Shown: positions 6,841 to 15,800 of the stretch, piece after piece | Layout of the letters: each line of letters opens with the position of its first letter | How positions within the stretch are numbered: position 1 is the stretch's first letter | Assembly: GCF_016508255.1 (NCBI RefSeq) | Contig: NZ_JADVKT010000016.1 | Coordinates: 1 to 22,835 of the forward strand | Length of the DNA: 22,835 bases | Direction of reading: 5' to 3' | DNA from: Acinetobacter calcoaceticus | Lineage (GTDB): Bacteria; Pseudomonadota; Gammaproteobacteria; Pseudomonadales; Moraxellaceae | The notes under the pieces: model-generated | What the model was told of the DNA's origin: nothing | The model's database searches: none | What the model saw: only the letters and a program-made list of their open reading frames with translations | Translations under genes and position numbers: made by a program

Positions 6841-7416
6841 TTAGCTTATCTTTTGATAGTGAAGACCAATTGCGCCAGAAGCAAAGGTTTTGTTTTCGAT
6901 GAGTTTAAGATTGGACTTTTCCTGAACGCCTTGAAATAAGGGTAATCCACTACCAATCAGAACTGGAGAAATCGTAATTTTATATTCATCAATTAAATCA
7001 AGTTGCATCAGATAGTGCGCGAATCGAGGACTCCCCAAAATCACCATATCCTTACCCTGCTTCTGTTTGAGTCTATTAATTTCTTCTTCGACATGATCTT
7101 TTACAAGTCTGGAATTATTCCACTCAACTTTATTTAAGGTTGTAGAGAAAACAATTTTTTCTGTCTTTTCAATCCATTCTGCATGATTTCGTTCATGCTC
7201 CGAAGCTGCTGGATTTGAAAGCATAGATGGCCAATAACTATGCATCATCTGGTAAGTCGCACGCCCCCAAATGACCGTATCGACAGTACTCAAAATTTCT
7301 TTTGCATGATTTGCCAAATCGGCATCGTAGGCAATCCATCCAATGTCCATTGCCCCTTTTGGACCTTCTACAAAACTATCAAGAGATGCATGTAGAAACA
7401 GTATTAGTTTTCTCAT
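6841..7416 (-). CDS. RibD C-terminal/dihydrofolate-reductase-fold protein
   Basis: This 191-residue protein has the dihydrofolate reductase-like fold of the RibD C-terminal family. The N-terminus reads MRKLILFLHASLDSFVEGP; VDTVIWGRATYQMM near residues 45-58 is the family's nucleotide-binding region, and DMVILGSPRFAHYLMQLDLIDEY near 123-145 and ISPVLIGSGLPLF near 149-161 are its other hallmarks. Such stand-alone proteins usually bind NADPH and are annotated only by fold; a role in riboflavin synthesis is unlikely without the deaminase domain. AAAGGAATG supplies the ribosome site. It sits inside the MerR cluster, but I found no 19-bp-spacer promoter before it, so it may not belong to the regulon. 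Confidence 0.82.
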   Translation of the reverse strand: MRKLILFLHASLDSFVEGPKGAMDIGWIAYDADLANHAKEILSTVDTVIWGRATYQMMHSYWPSMLSNPAASEHERNHAEWIEKTEKIVFSTTLNKVEWNNSRLVKDHVEEEINRLKQKQGKDMVILGSPRFAHYLMQLDLIDEYKITISPVLIGSGLPLFQGVQEKSNLKLIENKTFASGAIGLHYQKIS

Positions 7417-7562
7417 TATTTACATTCCTTTGAGCATAAAATATGTATACATTTTAGTATATTCAATTTGAATTATTTCTTATGGAGTGTTTTGTTTTCT
7501 GTTTTTATTTGGGTCTAAATAAAGCTGTATTCTTTTGAAATATTTATAAATTTTATGAATAA

Positions 7563-7590
7563 CCCGAATAAGAGTGATTCCTTATTCGGG
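7563..7590 (-). terminator. Terminator of the flavoprotein operon
   Basis: CCCGAATAAG and its exact complement form a 10-bp stem with an 8-base loop, 36 bases past the minus-strand stop at 7627. The following tract (TTATTCATAAAATTT) is T-rich but not a pure run. Confidence 0.65.
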
Positions 7591-7626
7591 ACGATCTATA
7601 AACATACTGTTTTAATAAAGGCTTTG

Positions 7627-8694
7627 TTAAGTAATGGTTAGTGGGCCAGAACCCGGAAGTTCAGTTACTAGCTTATAGCCCATCAATTTTGCAGGAGTAT
7701 ATGTACCGCCTTTCACGGTATTTTTGAGTAAATAATTTACCACTGTCAGTGAACCATTGACTGTAAGGCTATACGCATTTTCCGTTTGGATACGGGCAGT
7801 TTTGATTTCCCCACGTGAGTTTCTGGCTTCACCCCACACATAGGTCGGCACTTTTGCACGGAGTTCCTCATTTGGCCCCACAACCGTTTTTTCAATACGT
7901 GACTTAATAAACTTCTGTACTGCTTTTAGTTTTAATACTGGGCGTAGATAGTTCATCATTTTCGCGCCAAAAATCATTTTGGGAAATGCGGGTACAAATA
8001 CTTCAATGTTTGGAATGCCTGTTGTATAGAACGCTGTAGAGACGTCTCCCCACGGAACACTCATAGCACTTTTTTTACCGTCACCAAAATCAATAGTTCG
8101 GACGTAGTGCGCTAATGGAACGGTGGTAATTTTTCCGTTTTTACGAATTTTCCCACCTTCGGCCATACCTTCAGTACTTGTTTTAGCAGTACCCGGTGAA
8201 AACCCTGTTCTAGAGTCAAAACCAAGTGCTATATGCGTCGCATCTGGTAATGCTTCTTTCAAGGCAGCAGCAACACAGTCTGTCGGGATTACATCGAAAC
8301 CAACACCCGGACAAAGCACAATATTGGCTTTTTCAGCTTGGCTGTTAAGTGACTGTGCCAATTCAAACACAGCGATTTCACCAGTAATATCTAGATAGTG
8401 AGCACCCGCTTTTATACAAGCCTCCATCATGGGTTTTGATGTCGCTGAAAATGGCCCTGCACAGTGCATGACCAATTTAAAGTCTTTGAGGTGCTCACTG
8501 ACCGCCTCTACGTTATCAAGCCCAAAAGCTTGATAGCCAAGTCCTAACTCTTGAGCTAATGTTTCAATCTTAGCTTCATTACGACCAGCCAAAGTTGGTT
8601 TTAGACCTTGGCGTACAGCTTCACGAGCGATTAATTCGCCCGTGTAGCCATTTGCCCCATAAATTATCCAATTTGAATTATTACTATTTGTCAT
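7627..8694 (-). CDS. Saccharopine dehydrogenase-like NAD(P)-binding oxidoreductase
   Basis: This 355-residue protein starts with a Rossmann fold: WIIYGANGYTGELIAREA has the dinucleotide motif Gly13-x-x-Gly16-x-x-Gly19, and LAGRNEAKIETLA supplies the next strand and helix. The later AGPFSATSKPMMEACIKAGAHYLDITGE (about 79-106) is characteristic of the saccharopine dehydrogenase/trans-acting enoyl reductase family. Its substrate is not predictable; lysine metabolism is unlikely because the protein is short and its neighbours are unrelated to it. It begins 15 bases after the flavoprotein stop and has no promoter of its own that I can see, so the two form an operon. An inferred joint role is successive reduction of an unsaturated carbonyl compound. 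Confidence 0.83.
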   Translation of the reverse strand: MTNSNNSNWIIYGANGYTGELIAREAVRQGLKPTLAGRNEAKIETLAQELGLGYQAFGLDNVEAVSEHLKDFKLVMHCAGPFSATSKPMMEACIKAGAHYLDITGEIAVFELAQSLNSQAEKANIVLCPGVGFDVIPTDCVAAALKEALPDATHIALGFDSRTGFSPGTAKTSTEGMAEGGKIRKNGKITTVPLAHYVRTIDFGDGKKSAMSVPWGDVSTAFYTTGIPNIEVFVPAFPKMIFGAKMMNYLRPVLKLKAVQKFIKSRIEKTVVGPNEELRAKVPTYVWGEARNSRGEIKTARIQTENAYSLTVNGSLTVVNYLLKNTVKGGTYTPAKLMGYKLVTELPGSGPLTIT

Positions 8695-8709
8695 AACACA
8701 ACGCTCTTA

Positions 8710-9948
8710 TTAAGAAGTAAATGAATAATCACGCATGCCTTTTTTATATTGGCGGGTACGACATGACATAGCTGATTGTTGCAAAATTAAAGCCCAAGCT
8801 GGTGAAACATTTGGTTTTGTTTTTTTACCAGAACTTAAATTACGTAACTGGAATTTGACCACAGCCATATTGGCAAGTGAAGCGAATGTTTTATTATTCC
8901 ATGTAATTGGCTTGAGTTCAGGTGAAACATTTTTTCCTTGTTTCCAAGCATTTGGCAAATTGGGTTCAATTGCCAAAGCTGTAGCAATCCCCACCATATC
9001 TACACCGCTTTCAACCACTTTTTCTGCCACCTGTTTACGGCGTATGCCACCTGTAACCATAACAGGCATTTTGGCAACTTTACGAATCTCTTGTGCAAAT
9101 TCTAAAAAGTAAGCTTCACGAGCAAGTGTGCGGCCATCACGCGCTTGCCCTTGCATTGCAGGTGCTTCATAACTACCGCCTGAAAGTTCAACCAAATCAA
9201 CTGCATGCTCATTTAACATTTTAACCACTTGTTGAGCATCTTCAGCACTAAATCCGCCACGTTGGAAATCGGCTGAATTGAGTTTTACCGCTACAGTAAA
9301 CTGAGGTGAAACTACTTTACGAACTGCTTCAACAATTTCAATTAATATACGAGCACGGTTTTCTAAAGAACCACCCCAGCGATCTTGGCGTTTATTACTG
9401 AGTGGAGAAAGAAACTGACTTAATAAATAACCATGTGCCGCATGAATCTCTACTCCAGTAAATCCTGCTTTTTCGCCTAAACGCGCTGTGTTTGCAAAAC
9501 GCTGAATCACCTCTGCAATCATAGATTCGTTCATTTCGATGGGCGTATTAAAGCGGTCTGACATTTTTCCTAAATCTAAAGCAACAGCAGAAGGCGCCCA
9601 TGTTTGTTGCCCTAAATTTGACTGCATTTGACGACCGGGATGATTAATTTGAAGCCAAACCTGAGCGCCTTTTGAACGGCTGATTTGCGCCCATTTTTTA
9701 AAAGTATCGAGATGCTTTTCATCTTCAAGCACCACACCTCCCGGCCCAGTCATTGCTCGGCGGTCTACCATCACATTTCCAGTAATAATTAGCCCTACAC
9801 CACCATTTGCCCAAGCTTGATATAAACGCATTAACTCTTCTGAAGGTGCATGGTTTAAATCAGCCATGTTTTCTTCCATTGCCGCTTTAGCAATGCGGTT
9901 AGGAACACTTGAACCATTTGGAAATACTAATTTTTCGAACACTTTCAT
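8710..9948 (-). CDS. NADH:flavin oxidoreductase (old yellow enzyme family)
   Basis: This 412-residue FMN-dependent TIM-barrel enzyme belongs to the old yellow enzyme/2,4-dienoyl-CoA reductase N-terminal group. Visible features are WLQINHPGRQ near 98-107, GVEIHAAHGYLLSQFLSP with His169, His172 and Tyr174, the signature RWGGSLENRARI near 190-201, and the phosphate-binding VMVTGGIRRK near 296-305. It lacks the C-terminal iron-sulfur and FAD/NAD domains of full dienoyl-CoA reductases, so it should act as a stand-alone ene-reductase. Such enzymes reduce the double bond of electrophilic alpha,beta-unsaturated carbonyls. GAGGT before the ATG supports the start. A MerR-type promoter (9976-10006) lies upstream and the saccharopine-dehydrogenase-like gene follows in the same operon. 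Confidence 0.88.
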   Translation of the reverse strand: MKVFEKLVFPNGSSVPNRIAKAAMEENMADLNHAPSEELMRLYQAWANGGVGLIITGNVMVDRRAMTGPGGVVLEDEKHLDTFKKWAQISRSKGAQVWLQINHPGRQMQSNLGQQTWAPSAVALDLGKMSDRFNTPIEMNESMIAEVIQRFANTARLGEKAGFTGVEIHAAHGYLLSQFLSPLSNKRQDRWGGSLENRARILIEIVEAVRKVVSPQFTVAVKLNSADFQRGGFSAEDAQQVVKMLNEHAVDLVELSGGSYEAPAMQGQARDGRTLAREAYFLEFAQEIRKVAKMPVMVTGGIRRKQVAEKVVESGVDMVGIATALAIEPNLPNAWKQGKNVSPELKPITWNNKTFASLANMAVVKFQLRNLSSGKKTKPNVSPAWALILQQSAMSCRTRQYKKGMRDYSFTS

Positions 9949-9975
9949 TGGAATGACCTCATTCAGTATGGCTTT

Positions 9976-10006
9976 ACTTTAAGATTAAAGCTAACTTTAA
10001 TGTCAA
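9976..10006 (-). promoter_or_regulatory. MerR-type promoter, 19-bp spacer (flavoprotein operon)
   Basis: On the minus strand a perfect TTGACA (10001-10006) and TAAAGT (9976-9981) are 19 bp apart. The dyad ATTAAAG-TTAG-CTTTAAT is perfectly symmetric in its arms and covers 9984-10001. It would drive the flavoprotein/saccharopine-dehydrogenase-like operon from about 28 bases upstream of the ATG. Confidence 0.8.
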
Positions 10007-10059
10007 CACCTTTTAATATTTATCTCATTAATATTTTGAATTTATTAATTTTTATATAA

Positions 10060-10088
10060 AAAAAGAGGCACTCGATATGCCTCTTTTT
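10060..10088 (-). terminator. Terminator of the hydrolase gene
   Basis: AAAAAGAGGCA and its complement form an 11-bp stem with a 7-base loop. On the minus strand it lies 20 bases after the stop at 10108 and ends in TTTTTATATAAAAA. It insulates the next promoter at 9976-10006. Confidence 0.82.
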
Positions 10089-10107
10089 AAAGTCTAAACG
10101 CTTTTAA

Positions 10108-10938
10108 TTATTCACGAATAAATGCCAACAAGTCCGCATTAATCACATCATGGTTTACGGTTAACATACCGTGAGAAAAACCTGGATAGATTTTGAGTTG
10201 GCTATTTTGAAGCAATTCAGCAGATTTCACGCCAGAAGTTTTATAAGGCACGATCTGATCGTCATCACCATGTAAAACCAAAACAGGAATGGTGATTTTC
10301 TTTAAGTCTTCGGTGAAGTCAGTTTGTGAGAATGCCACAATACCGTCGTAATGCGCTTTGGCACTACCTGTCATGCCCTGACGCCACCAGTTAGCAATAA
10401 TACCTTCAGATGGTTTCGCATCTGGTCGGTTAAAACCATAGAATGGACCAGATGGAAGGTCTCGGAAAAATTGCGCACGGTTGGTGAGAACTTGATTTTG
10501 CAGGTCATCAAAAACTTCTTTTGGTAAACCTTCTGGATTATTTTCAGTTTTAACCATAAGCGGCGGTACTGCGCTGACAAGCACAGCCTTTTTAACGTTT
10601 TCTTGACCATGGCGAGCAATATAGTGAGCCACTTCACCACCACCTGTTGAGTGGCCAATATGAATTGCATTTTTAATATTTAAATGCTTCACCACTTCTG
10701 CAACGTCATCTGCATAGTGGTCCATATCGTGACCATCCCACACTTGACTTGAACGCCCGTGCCCACGGCGGTCATGGGCAACTACACGAAAACCTTCTTT
10801 AAGGAAAAAAAGTAATTGAGTATCCCAATCATCTGAACTTAAAGGCCAACCATGATGAAAAAATAATACTTGGGCATCGCGTGGACCCCAATCTTTATAG
10901 AAAATTTCTACGCCGTCTTTTGTGGTTACATATCCCAT
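10108..10938 (-). CDS. Alpha/beta hydrolase, cofactor-free haloperoxidase-like
   Basis: This 276-residue alpha/beta-hydrolase matches the non-heme chloroperoxidase/perhydrolase group. The opening GYVTTKDGVEIFYKDWGP, the oxyanion segment HHGWPLSSDDWD (28-39), HDRRGHGRS (55-63), the nucleophile elbow GHSTGGG with Ser97, the acid segment HGDDDQIVP (223-231) and His256 in GFSHGM make a complete Ser-Asp-His triad. There is no signal peptide. Family members hydrolyse esters and form peracids in vitro; the true substrate is unknown. AGGAGA supports the start. It has its own MerR-type promoter (10994-11024) whose dyad is the best match in the window to the AdhR consensus, and its own terminator, so it is a one-gene transcript within the proposed regulon. 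Confidence 0.87.
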   Translation of the reverse strand: MGYVTTKDGVEIFYKDWGPRDAQVLFFHHGWPLSSDDWDTQLLFFLKEGFRVVAHDRRGHGRSSQVWDGHDMDHYADDVAEVVKHLNIKNAIHIGHSTGGGEVAHYIARHGQENVKKAVLVSAVPPLMVKTENNPEGLPKEVFDDLQNQVLTNRAQFFRDLPSGPFYGFNRPDAKPSEGIIANWWRQGMTGSAKAHYDGIVAFSQTDFTEDLKKITIPVLVLHGDDDQIVPYKTSGVKSAELLQNSQLKIYPGFSHGMLTVNHDVINADLLAFIRE

Positions 10939-10993
10939 CTTTGTTCTCCTGCTGAAACTCTGTTTCTCGATCGTTATAAGGGTTTGAATGTTT

Positions 10994-11024
10994 ATACTAG
11001 GCTTAAAGTTAGCTTTAAGGTCAA
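10994..11024 (-). promoter_or_regulatory. MerR-type promoter, 19-bp spacer (hydrolase gene)
   Basis: On the minus strand TTGACC (11019-11024), a 19-bp spacer and TAGTAT (10994-10999) precede the hydrolase gene. The dyad is CTTAAAG-CTAA-CTTTAAG, an exact match to CTTAAAG-N4-CTTTAAG. The 318-base gap 10939-11256 holds this promoter and the divergent one at 11146-11176; between them is only A+T-rich DNA with no further feature. Confidence 0.82.
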
Positions 11025-11145
11025 CAGTCTCTACTTATTTTTCATAATAAAATTTATATGAAGATGCTACTCAACTTTGTATCTTTTTAATCTTTAATTG
11101 TTTTTATTTTAAATATTAAAGATTTGGCATATCAAAATTAAAGCC

Positions 11146-11176
11146 TTGACTTTAAAGTTAACTTTAATCTTATAGT
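11146..11176 (+). promoter_or_regulatory. MerR-type promoter, 19-bp spacer (decarboxylase-family gene)
   Basis: TTGACT (11146-11151), a 19-bp spacer and TATAGT (11171-11176) precede the gene at 11257. The dyad TTTAAAG-TTAA-CTTTAAT matches 12 of 14 arm positions of CTTAAAG-N4-CTTTAAG. This is the strongest -35/-10 pair of the five and leaves a leader of about 75 bases. Confidence 0.8.
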
Positions 11177-11256
11177 GCCCATATTGGCTATAAATTAATA
11201 TGTCTTTAGAGGGACAATGTAGCTACTCGGTCATTTAATGTTAAAGGTGAGCTCTC

Positions 11257-12153
11257 ATGAATATAAAACAACAGTTTACTGAGGTTGAATTTGGGCAACA
11301 AAAAGTCAAAGTACCCAAAGGTGGTTATTACGACCGTTTTAGAATGAACCCTGATCTAGATGAAGTTGCTCAAGATCCAGCTGCTGGCAATATCGATTTT
11401 TTTCGTAATATTCCTAAAAAAATTGTGGAGTCGCGTGTAGGTCCGGTCTGGGCACCTAACTTTTATTATCGTAGTGCAAATGTACAGCTTTTAATGCTTG
11501 CTCCAATTAAGCATATTAAGGCAAAGCTTCCATCTGCTTTAACGCCGTTACAACCATTTCCAGGTTATGGATTGGTCGCCGTCACGTTCTTTACATATTC
11601 GGTTTGTGATAATGATCCATATAACGAAGTGTCGATTGCGATTGTTGTACGCAAACCAAATGCACATGGACCACACATTGCAGAATTAATGAAATCGATG
11701 CGTGAACGTCATTTTTATGCACATGTTTTAGCGTTACCTGTCGATACAGAAATTGCGAGAGTCCGTGGTGTATATGGCTACCAACTACCAAAATGGTTAA
11801 CTAAAATTGAAGTGGACATAAACCCTAAAGAAGTTCAAGCCAATATTTCCGATGTTAATGGCACATTAGATTTAAGCCTAAAAATGCCTGTGCCGACTTT
11901 AAAACATGTTGATTCTGAAACACATATCAACAAAGCCACCATGCTACATATCGTTGATGGAAAATGGCACCAAACAGAAGTGCAATCTAATATTCTTTCC
12001 TTTGCGCAAAAGCTTTTTCCTAAGAAAATACAAATTGTGAAAAATGAGGGTCCCTTAACCAAGTTGCTAAATGAATTAGGTGCTTCAAAAATTCTACGTT
12101 TGGATGTTATTGAAGATGCTCAGGTAGTATTAAATCTACCAGTGAAAATTTAG
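11257..12153 (+). CDS. Acetoacetate decarboxylase-family protein
   Basis: This 298-residue protein fits the acetoacetate decarboxylase-like fold. Segments of interest are VWAPNFYYRSANVQLLMLAP near 64-83, YNEVSIAIVV near 122-131 with Glu124 at the place of an active-site glutamate, and RVRGVYGYQLPKWLTKIEV near 168-186, where Lys179 aligns with the Schiff-base lysine region of true decarboxylases (GFPKK-type). Conservation around the lysine is loose, so decarboxylase activity is uncertain; many relatives act as hydratases, aldolases or have no known reaction. AAGGTGAG supports the ATG. It is transcribed divergently from the hydrolase, from its own MerR-type promoter. That regulation links it to carbonyl metabolism, a plausible role for a Schiff-base enzyme. 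Confidence 0.8.
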   Translation: MNIKQQFTEVEFGQQKVKVPKGGYYDRFRMNPDLDEVAQDPAAGNIDFFRNIPKKIVESRVGPVWAPNFYYRSANVQLLMLAPIKHIKAKLPSALTPLQPFPGYGLVAVTFFTYSVCDNDPYNEVSIAIVVRKPNAHGPHIAELMKSMRERHFYAHVLALPVDTEIARVRGVYGYQLPKWLTKIEVDINPKEVQANISDVNGTLDLSLKMPVPTLKHVDSETHINKATMLHIVDGKWHQTEVQSNILSFAQKLFPKKIQIVKNEGPLTKLLNELGASKILRLDVIEDAQVVLNLPVKI

Positions 12154-12186
12154 TAATCCATTACTTAATAAGGTTAGAGTGGTTAA

Positions 12187-12458
12187 GCTAGATATAGCTG
12201 TAAGACTAAAGTTATCTTAAAGTATTTAAAGCGTATTATTAAAGAAAGATATATTTTCTTACTTCACTTTATCTTGCTCGCCATTGCCTTATTTAATTTG
12301 CCTTTTGTTCAAAGCCCTGATATCAAATGGTTGAATGTCTCTAAGATATTTACTACATATTTTTAGTTATAGTTTCCATTTTAGGAGAGTTGTTCTGTCA
12401 TCTATTTAACAATATAATTTTAAAGCTTGAAGATTCAGATGGTTTTTTATTATTATAA
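12187..12458 (+). pseudogene. Frameshifted remnant of a membrane protein N-terminus
   Basis: Two overlapping open stretches, 12187-12366 and about 12363-12458, join into one sensible reading of roughly 90 residues if one T is added to the T5 run at 12360-12364. The first part reads KRIIKERYIFLLHFILLAI and continues to a stop at 12364; the second begins LVIVSILGELFCHLFNN. Together they resemble a basic N-terminus plus two membrane helices. No ATG, GTG or TTG start lies in frame, and the frame stops just before the next gene. I think this is a decayed 5' fragment of a larger membrane protein, but I cannot name the family. The 336-base gap 12154-12489 holds this and a degenerate MerR-type dyad. 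Confidence 0.45.
12205..12222 (+). promoter_or_regulatory. Degenerate MerR-type dyad
   Basis: ACTAAAG-TTAT-CTTAAAG matches 11 of 14 arm positions of the dyad found in the five promoters above. Hexamers at the expected places are weak (GTAAGA and TTTAAA, 19 bp apart), so it may be a decayed promoter that once served the broken gene that follows. Confidence 0.35.
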
Positions 12459-12489
12459 CTACACAATTTTAAAAAAAATGGGGCAAACA

Positions 12490-12810
12490 ATGTCAAATCA
12501 ATTTGATTTTGTTTCTATAAAGAAAAAAGCTAATGTCCACTATGAAGGTCGTTCAATTAGTCATGTAATTGAACTTGAAGATGGTACCAAAAAGACTCTA
12601 GGAGTTATCCTTCCAACAGATAAATCTTTAACATTTAAAACCCATGTTCCCGAACGCATAGAAATCATTTCAGGAAAATGTAGTGTTCAAATTGGCGATG
12701 ATCCTGAAACTAAAATTTATTCAAGTGGTGAATCTTTTAATGTCCCTGAAAATAGTAAATTTAGAATTATGACAGATGAAGTGATTGATTATGTCTGCCA
12801 TTTAGAATAA
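12490..12810 (+). CDS. ppnP: Pyrimidine/purine nucleoside phosphorylase (PpnP/YaiE-like)
   Basis: From the ATG at 12490 this is a 106-residue single-domain cupin of the DUF1255/PpnP family. ATG codons further upstream in frame (12478) are less likely because GGGG at 12480-12483 is well placed for the later start. Family hallmarks are the early ANVHYEGRSISHVIELEDGT region, RIEIISGKCSVQIGD, the GESFNVPENSKF turn and a final DYVCHLE. E. coli PpnP, of similar length, cleaves several nucleosides with phosphate to give the free base and ribose 1-phosphate; the same broad reaction is expected here in the cytoplasm. It is unrelated to its neighbours and ends convergent to the large helicase gene. Confidence 0.85.
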   Translation: MSNQFDFVSIKKKANVHYEGRSISHVIELEDGTKKTLGVILPTDKSLTFKTHVPERIEIISGKCSVQIGDDPETKIYSSGESFNVPENSKFRIMTDEVIDYVCHLE

Positions 12811-12853
12811 ATAAATTAAAAATTATTTCCCCTATAAATGTTCACCTAGAGTA

Positions 12854-12888
12854 TATAAACAGATAAGGTAAACCCTTATCTGTTTATA
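12854..12888. terminator. Bidirectional terminator between ppnP and the helicase gene
   Basis: A perfect 15-bp stem, TATAAACAGATAAGG and its complement, with a 5-base loop lies between the two convergent stop codons. A+T-rich outer stem ends on both sides fit termination in either direction. Confidence 0.75.
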
Positions 12889-12894
12889 AATAAA

Positions 12895-15800
12895 TTAAGC
12901 AACATCTTCCTTAGATTTTATCTCTTCTAACATATTTACCAATTTAGTTAAGTTTTGCTCTGGATCTAACCACCAATCTACCGTCCAAACCGATAAAACT
13001 TCCCAGCCTAATCCATTTAAAACTGTTGGTCTAAGTTGATCTCGATCTCGTGCAGTCGCTGCTTTAGCATAGTTTTCACCATCCACAATAATACCTGCAA
13101 TATAACTACCCGAATTCAAATCATCCTTAATCGCTAAATCTACACAACTATCCCCCTGACCTATTCCAATATCAACACTCCAGCCTTGTTCTTGTAGCTT
13201 AGTTTGTAAGTACTGCACGAATTCTTTTTTACTCTGCTGTTTACTTTGATCCGAATAATTTAAATGCAACTGACCACTTCGAGCAAAAATGAGGAAGTCT
13301 TTTAGATCTCTTACACCCTCACTATTGGTACGCGCCAAGTTAATTTCTTCTGGACTCAAGGCAGAGAAAACATGTAACCCTTGACGAGCACGAGTAATTG
13401 CTACATTTAGACGGCGCTGACCACCTTGGCGATTAAGCGCACCAAAATTCATTGATAACCGACCATCCTGATCTTTAGCATAGGTAATTGAGAAAATGAT
13501 AATATCGCGTTCATCTCCTTGTACATTTTCTAAATTCTTAACGAATAAAGGTTCAATCCCCGACTTGCTCAATGTCTCTAACTCAGGATGATTTGCAAGT
13601 TCATTATCCAGCAAATCTTCAATTAGCTTTTGTTGGGTCATATTGAAAGTTACAACACCGAGAGTCAGAGGGTTCTCTTGCCCTAGCTGAGACTGTAAAT
13701 GCTGAATAATAAATTCAACAATTGCTTTAGCTTCATTACTATTGGTACGTGTATCTCCTTTGTCGTATACACCATCAACCCTATGCAGTTTTACAGCAGT
13801 ATCTTTGGCAACTGGTGCAGGGAAAGTAAATAAACCACCTTTGTAATATTTCTGATTACTAAACTGAATAAGACTTTCATAACGACTACGGTAATGCCAG
13901 TTCAAAACTAATTCTGGTAACTGAGCAGCAAGACATTCATCTAAAATACTTTCTAAGTCTTCAGTTACTTCCTCATCAACCTCTTCTTCAGAATCTCCCT
14001 TACCAAAGAAACTTGTTGGTGGCATTTGTTTATTATCGCCCACCACAATGGACTGCTTACCTCTCGCCAAAGCACCAATCGCATCCCATACGGGAATCTG
14101 TGATGCTTCATCGAAAATCACTACATCAAATTTTGCTTCAGTATCCAGATATTGAGCAACTGATAACGGACTCATTAATAAACAAGGTTTTAATCCAACT
14201 AACACATCAGGAATCTGACGCATTAATTCGCGTACAGGAATATGACGGCGTTTCTTACCTAATTCTTTATTGAGAACAGTCCACTGTGCCTTATGTTTAT
14301 CTTGTTCACTAAAAATAGCATTCCAACGATGAATAATCTCATGACTCGCAGCAAGCTGGTGATCTCTATCTTGCTGTGCAAAGGTCTGGATTTTCTGTTC
14401 ATGCTGTTGACTGTTGAACTGATTTAATTCAGGGTGTTGACTAAATTGATGAGTAATCCAGTGTCTCGCTAAATTAATATTCAAGCGCTTTAAAGCAGCA
14501 TCCAGCTCCAATGGAGTATCTAAAAGTTCAAAGGCCAAAGGTTTTAACCCCTGTTGAATCAACTTGCTCTTTATAGCCTGCCAATTTAACCAATGTCTCC
14601 AAGATGAACTGTGTTGTTGCAATTGCTGCTGTCTTTCAATAATTTCATTAAAATTAATATCTAGATATGGAGTAAGTTGAGCATCATTTTTTAATGCATG
14701 GTCATTCAGCAATTGACTGAATGTATTTTCCACTTGAGCTATGTTTTGTTTTATTTCATCCAAACTATTATTTTTACTAAATTCCACAACTTTTAATAAA
14801 GTTGCTTGATCAGTAATTTTTGAAGCCACTATCTGCTTAATTTCTTGCCACTGATGGTGAATAGTTTCAAAACTTTGCCATGCGCTATCTTCCCCCTGCC
14901 AGTAAGAACCAAATTTACTCGCCAACTGATTTTCATATTCAGTGAACTGTTTTTGTTGACTTTGGATATGTTGCAAAATTGGTAAGTCATGTGCAACCGC
15001 CAAAGCTGTAGGACGTTGAGTAGAGCTTTGATAAGTTTTGACTAAGTTTCTCAGCTGGAATTTAGCAAACCATGAGAATGGGAAAATTTTTGATTCTGCT
15101 TCACGCCATTTAAAGGCAATTTGACTTAAATCTGCTTGATAGATTTGAGATTGATATTGTCCAACTAACGAAGAACGCTGCTGTCTTAAATCTTGGACTA
15201 ACTGCTTCGCTTGCGTAATAGTGTTTAAATCTAAATCTTTAATAATACTTAGTAATTTTAAATCGGTTTGCTGAACAAGATCAGATAATGCCGTAAAAAT
15301 AGAAACATCATGTTTAACCTGACTCAGATTTTGCTTTTCACCAAACCCGAAAACTTCTTGCCAAGTAGAAACTGAATTTTGCAAACGTTGTATTTGGTCT
15401 ACAAGTTGATCTTGTAATATTTGATATTGTTCTTGCCATGCTAGGCTCCAAATCGGCTCAGCCAAACCTTCTGCAAAACCATCTAATATCTGTTTAGCAT
15501 TTTCGTTAACTAACTGACGTAAACCGATGGCTTGTGTCACGGTCTCATTCAGTAACTCACGTTTTTCTGCTGTCAATGTTGCAATACTGATATCAGGAAA
15601 ACGTAAATGCGGTGTATCCCGATAACGAAGTTCATCACTCATTGCTGCATACAAACTCCAACCAATAGGATGTGATGTATGCAGGTTTTTTACATGTTGA
15701 TTCAGTTCATCACGGGTTTGAATAAGTCTATCTGAAAGCTTCTGCCATTCTGTTGTTTTAGGTTGAGTACTAAGGAAGTAAGGATCATTATTTTTCTGCG

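Noticed and set aside
8123..8398. A 91-codon open frame antisense to the saccharopine-dehydrogenase-like gene
   Set aside because: The minus-strand gene has clear family motifs over the same bases, and the antisense frame has low-complexity Ser/Ala/Pro composition typical of a shadow.
14013..14273. An 86-codon open frame on the plus strand inside the helicase gene
   Set aside because: It is antisense to the conserved Walker B region, has no ribosome site, and its translation has no recognisable pattern.
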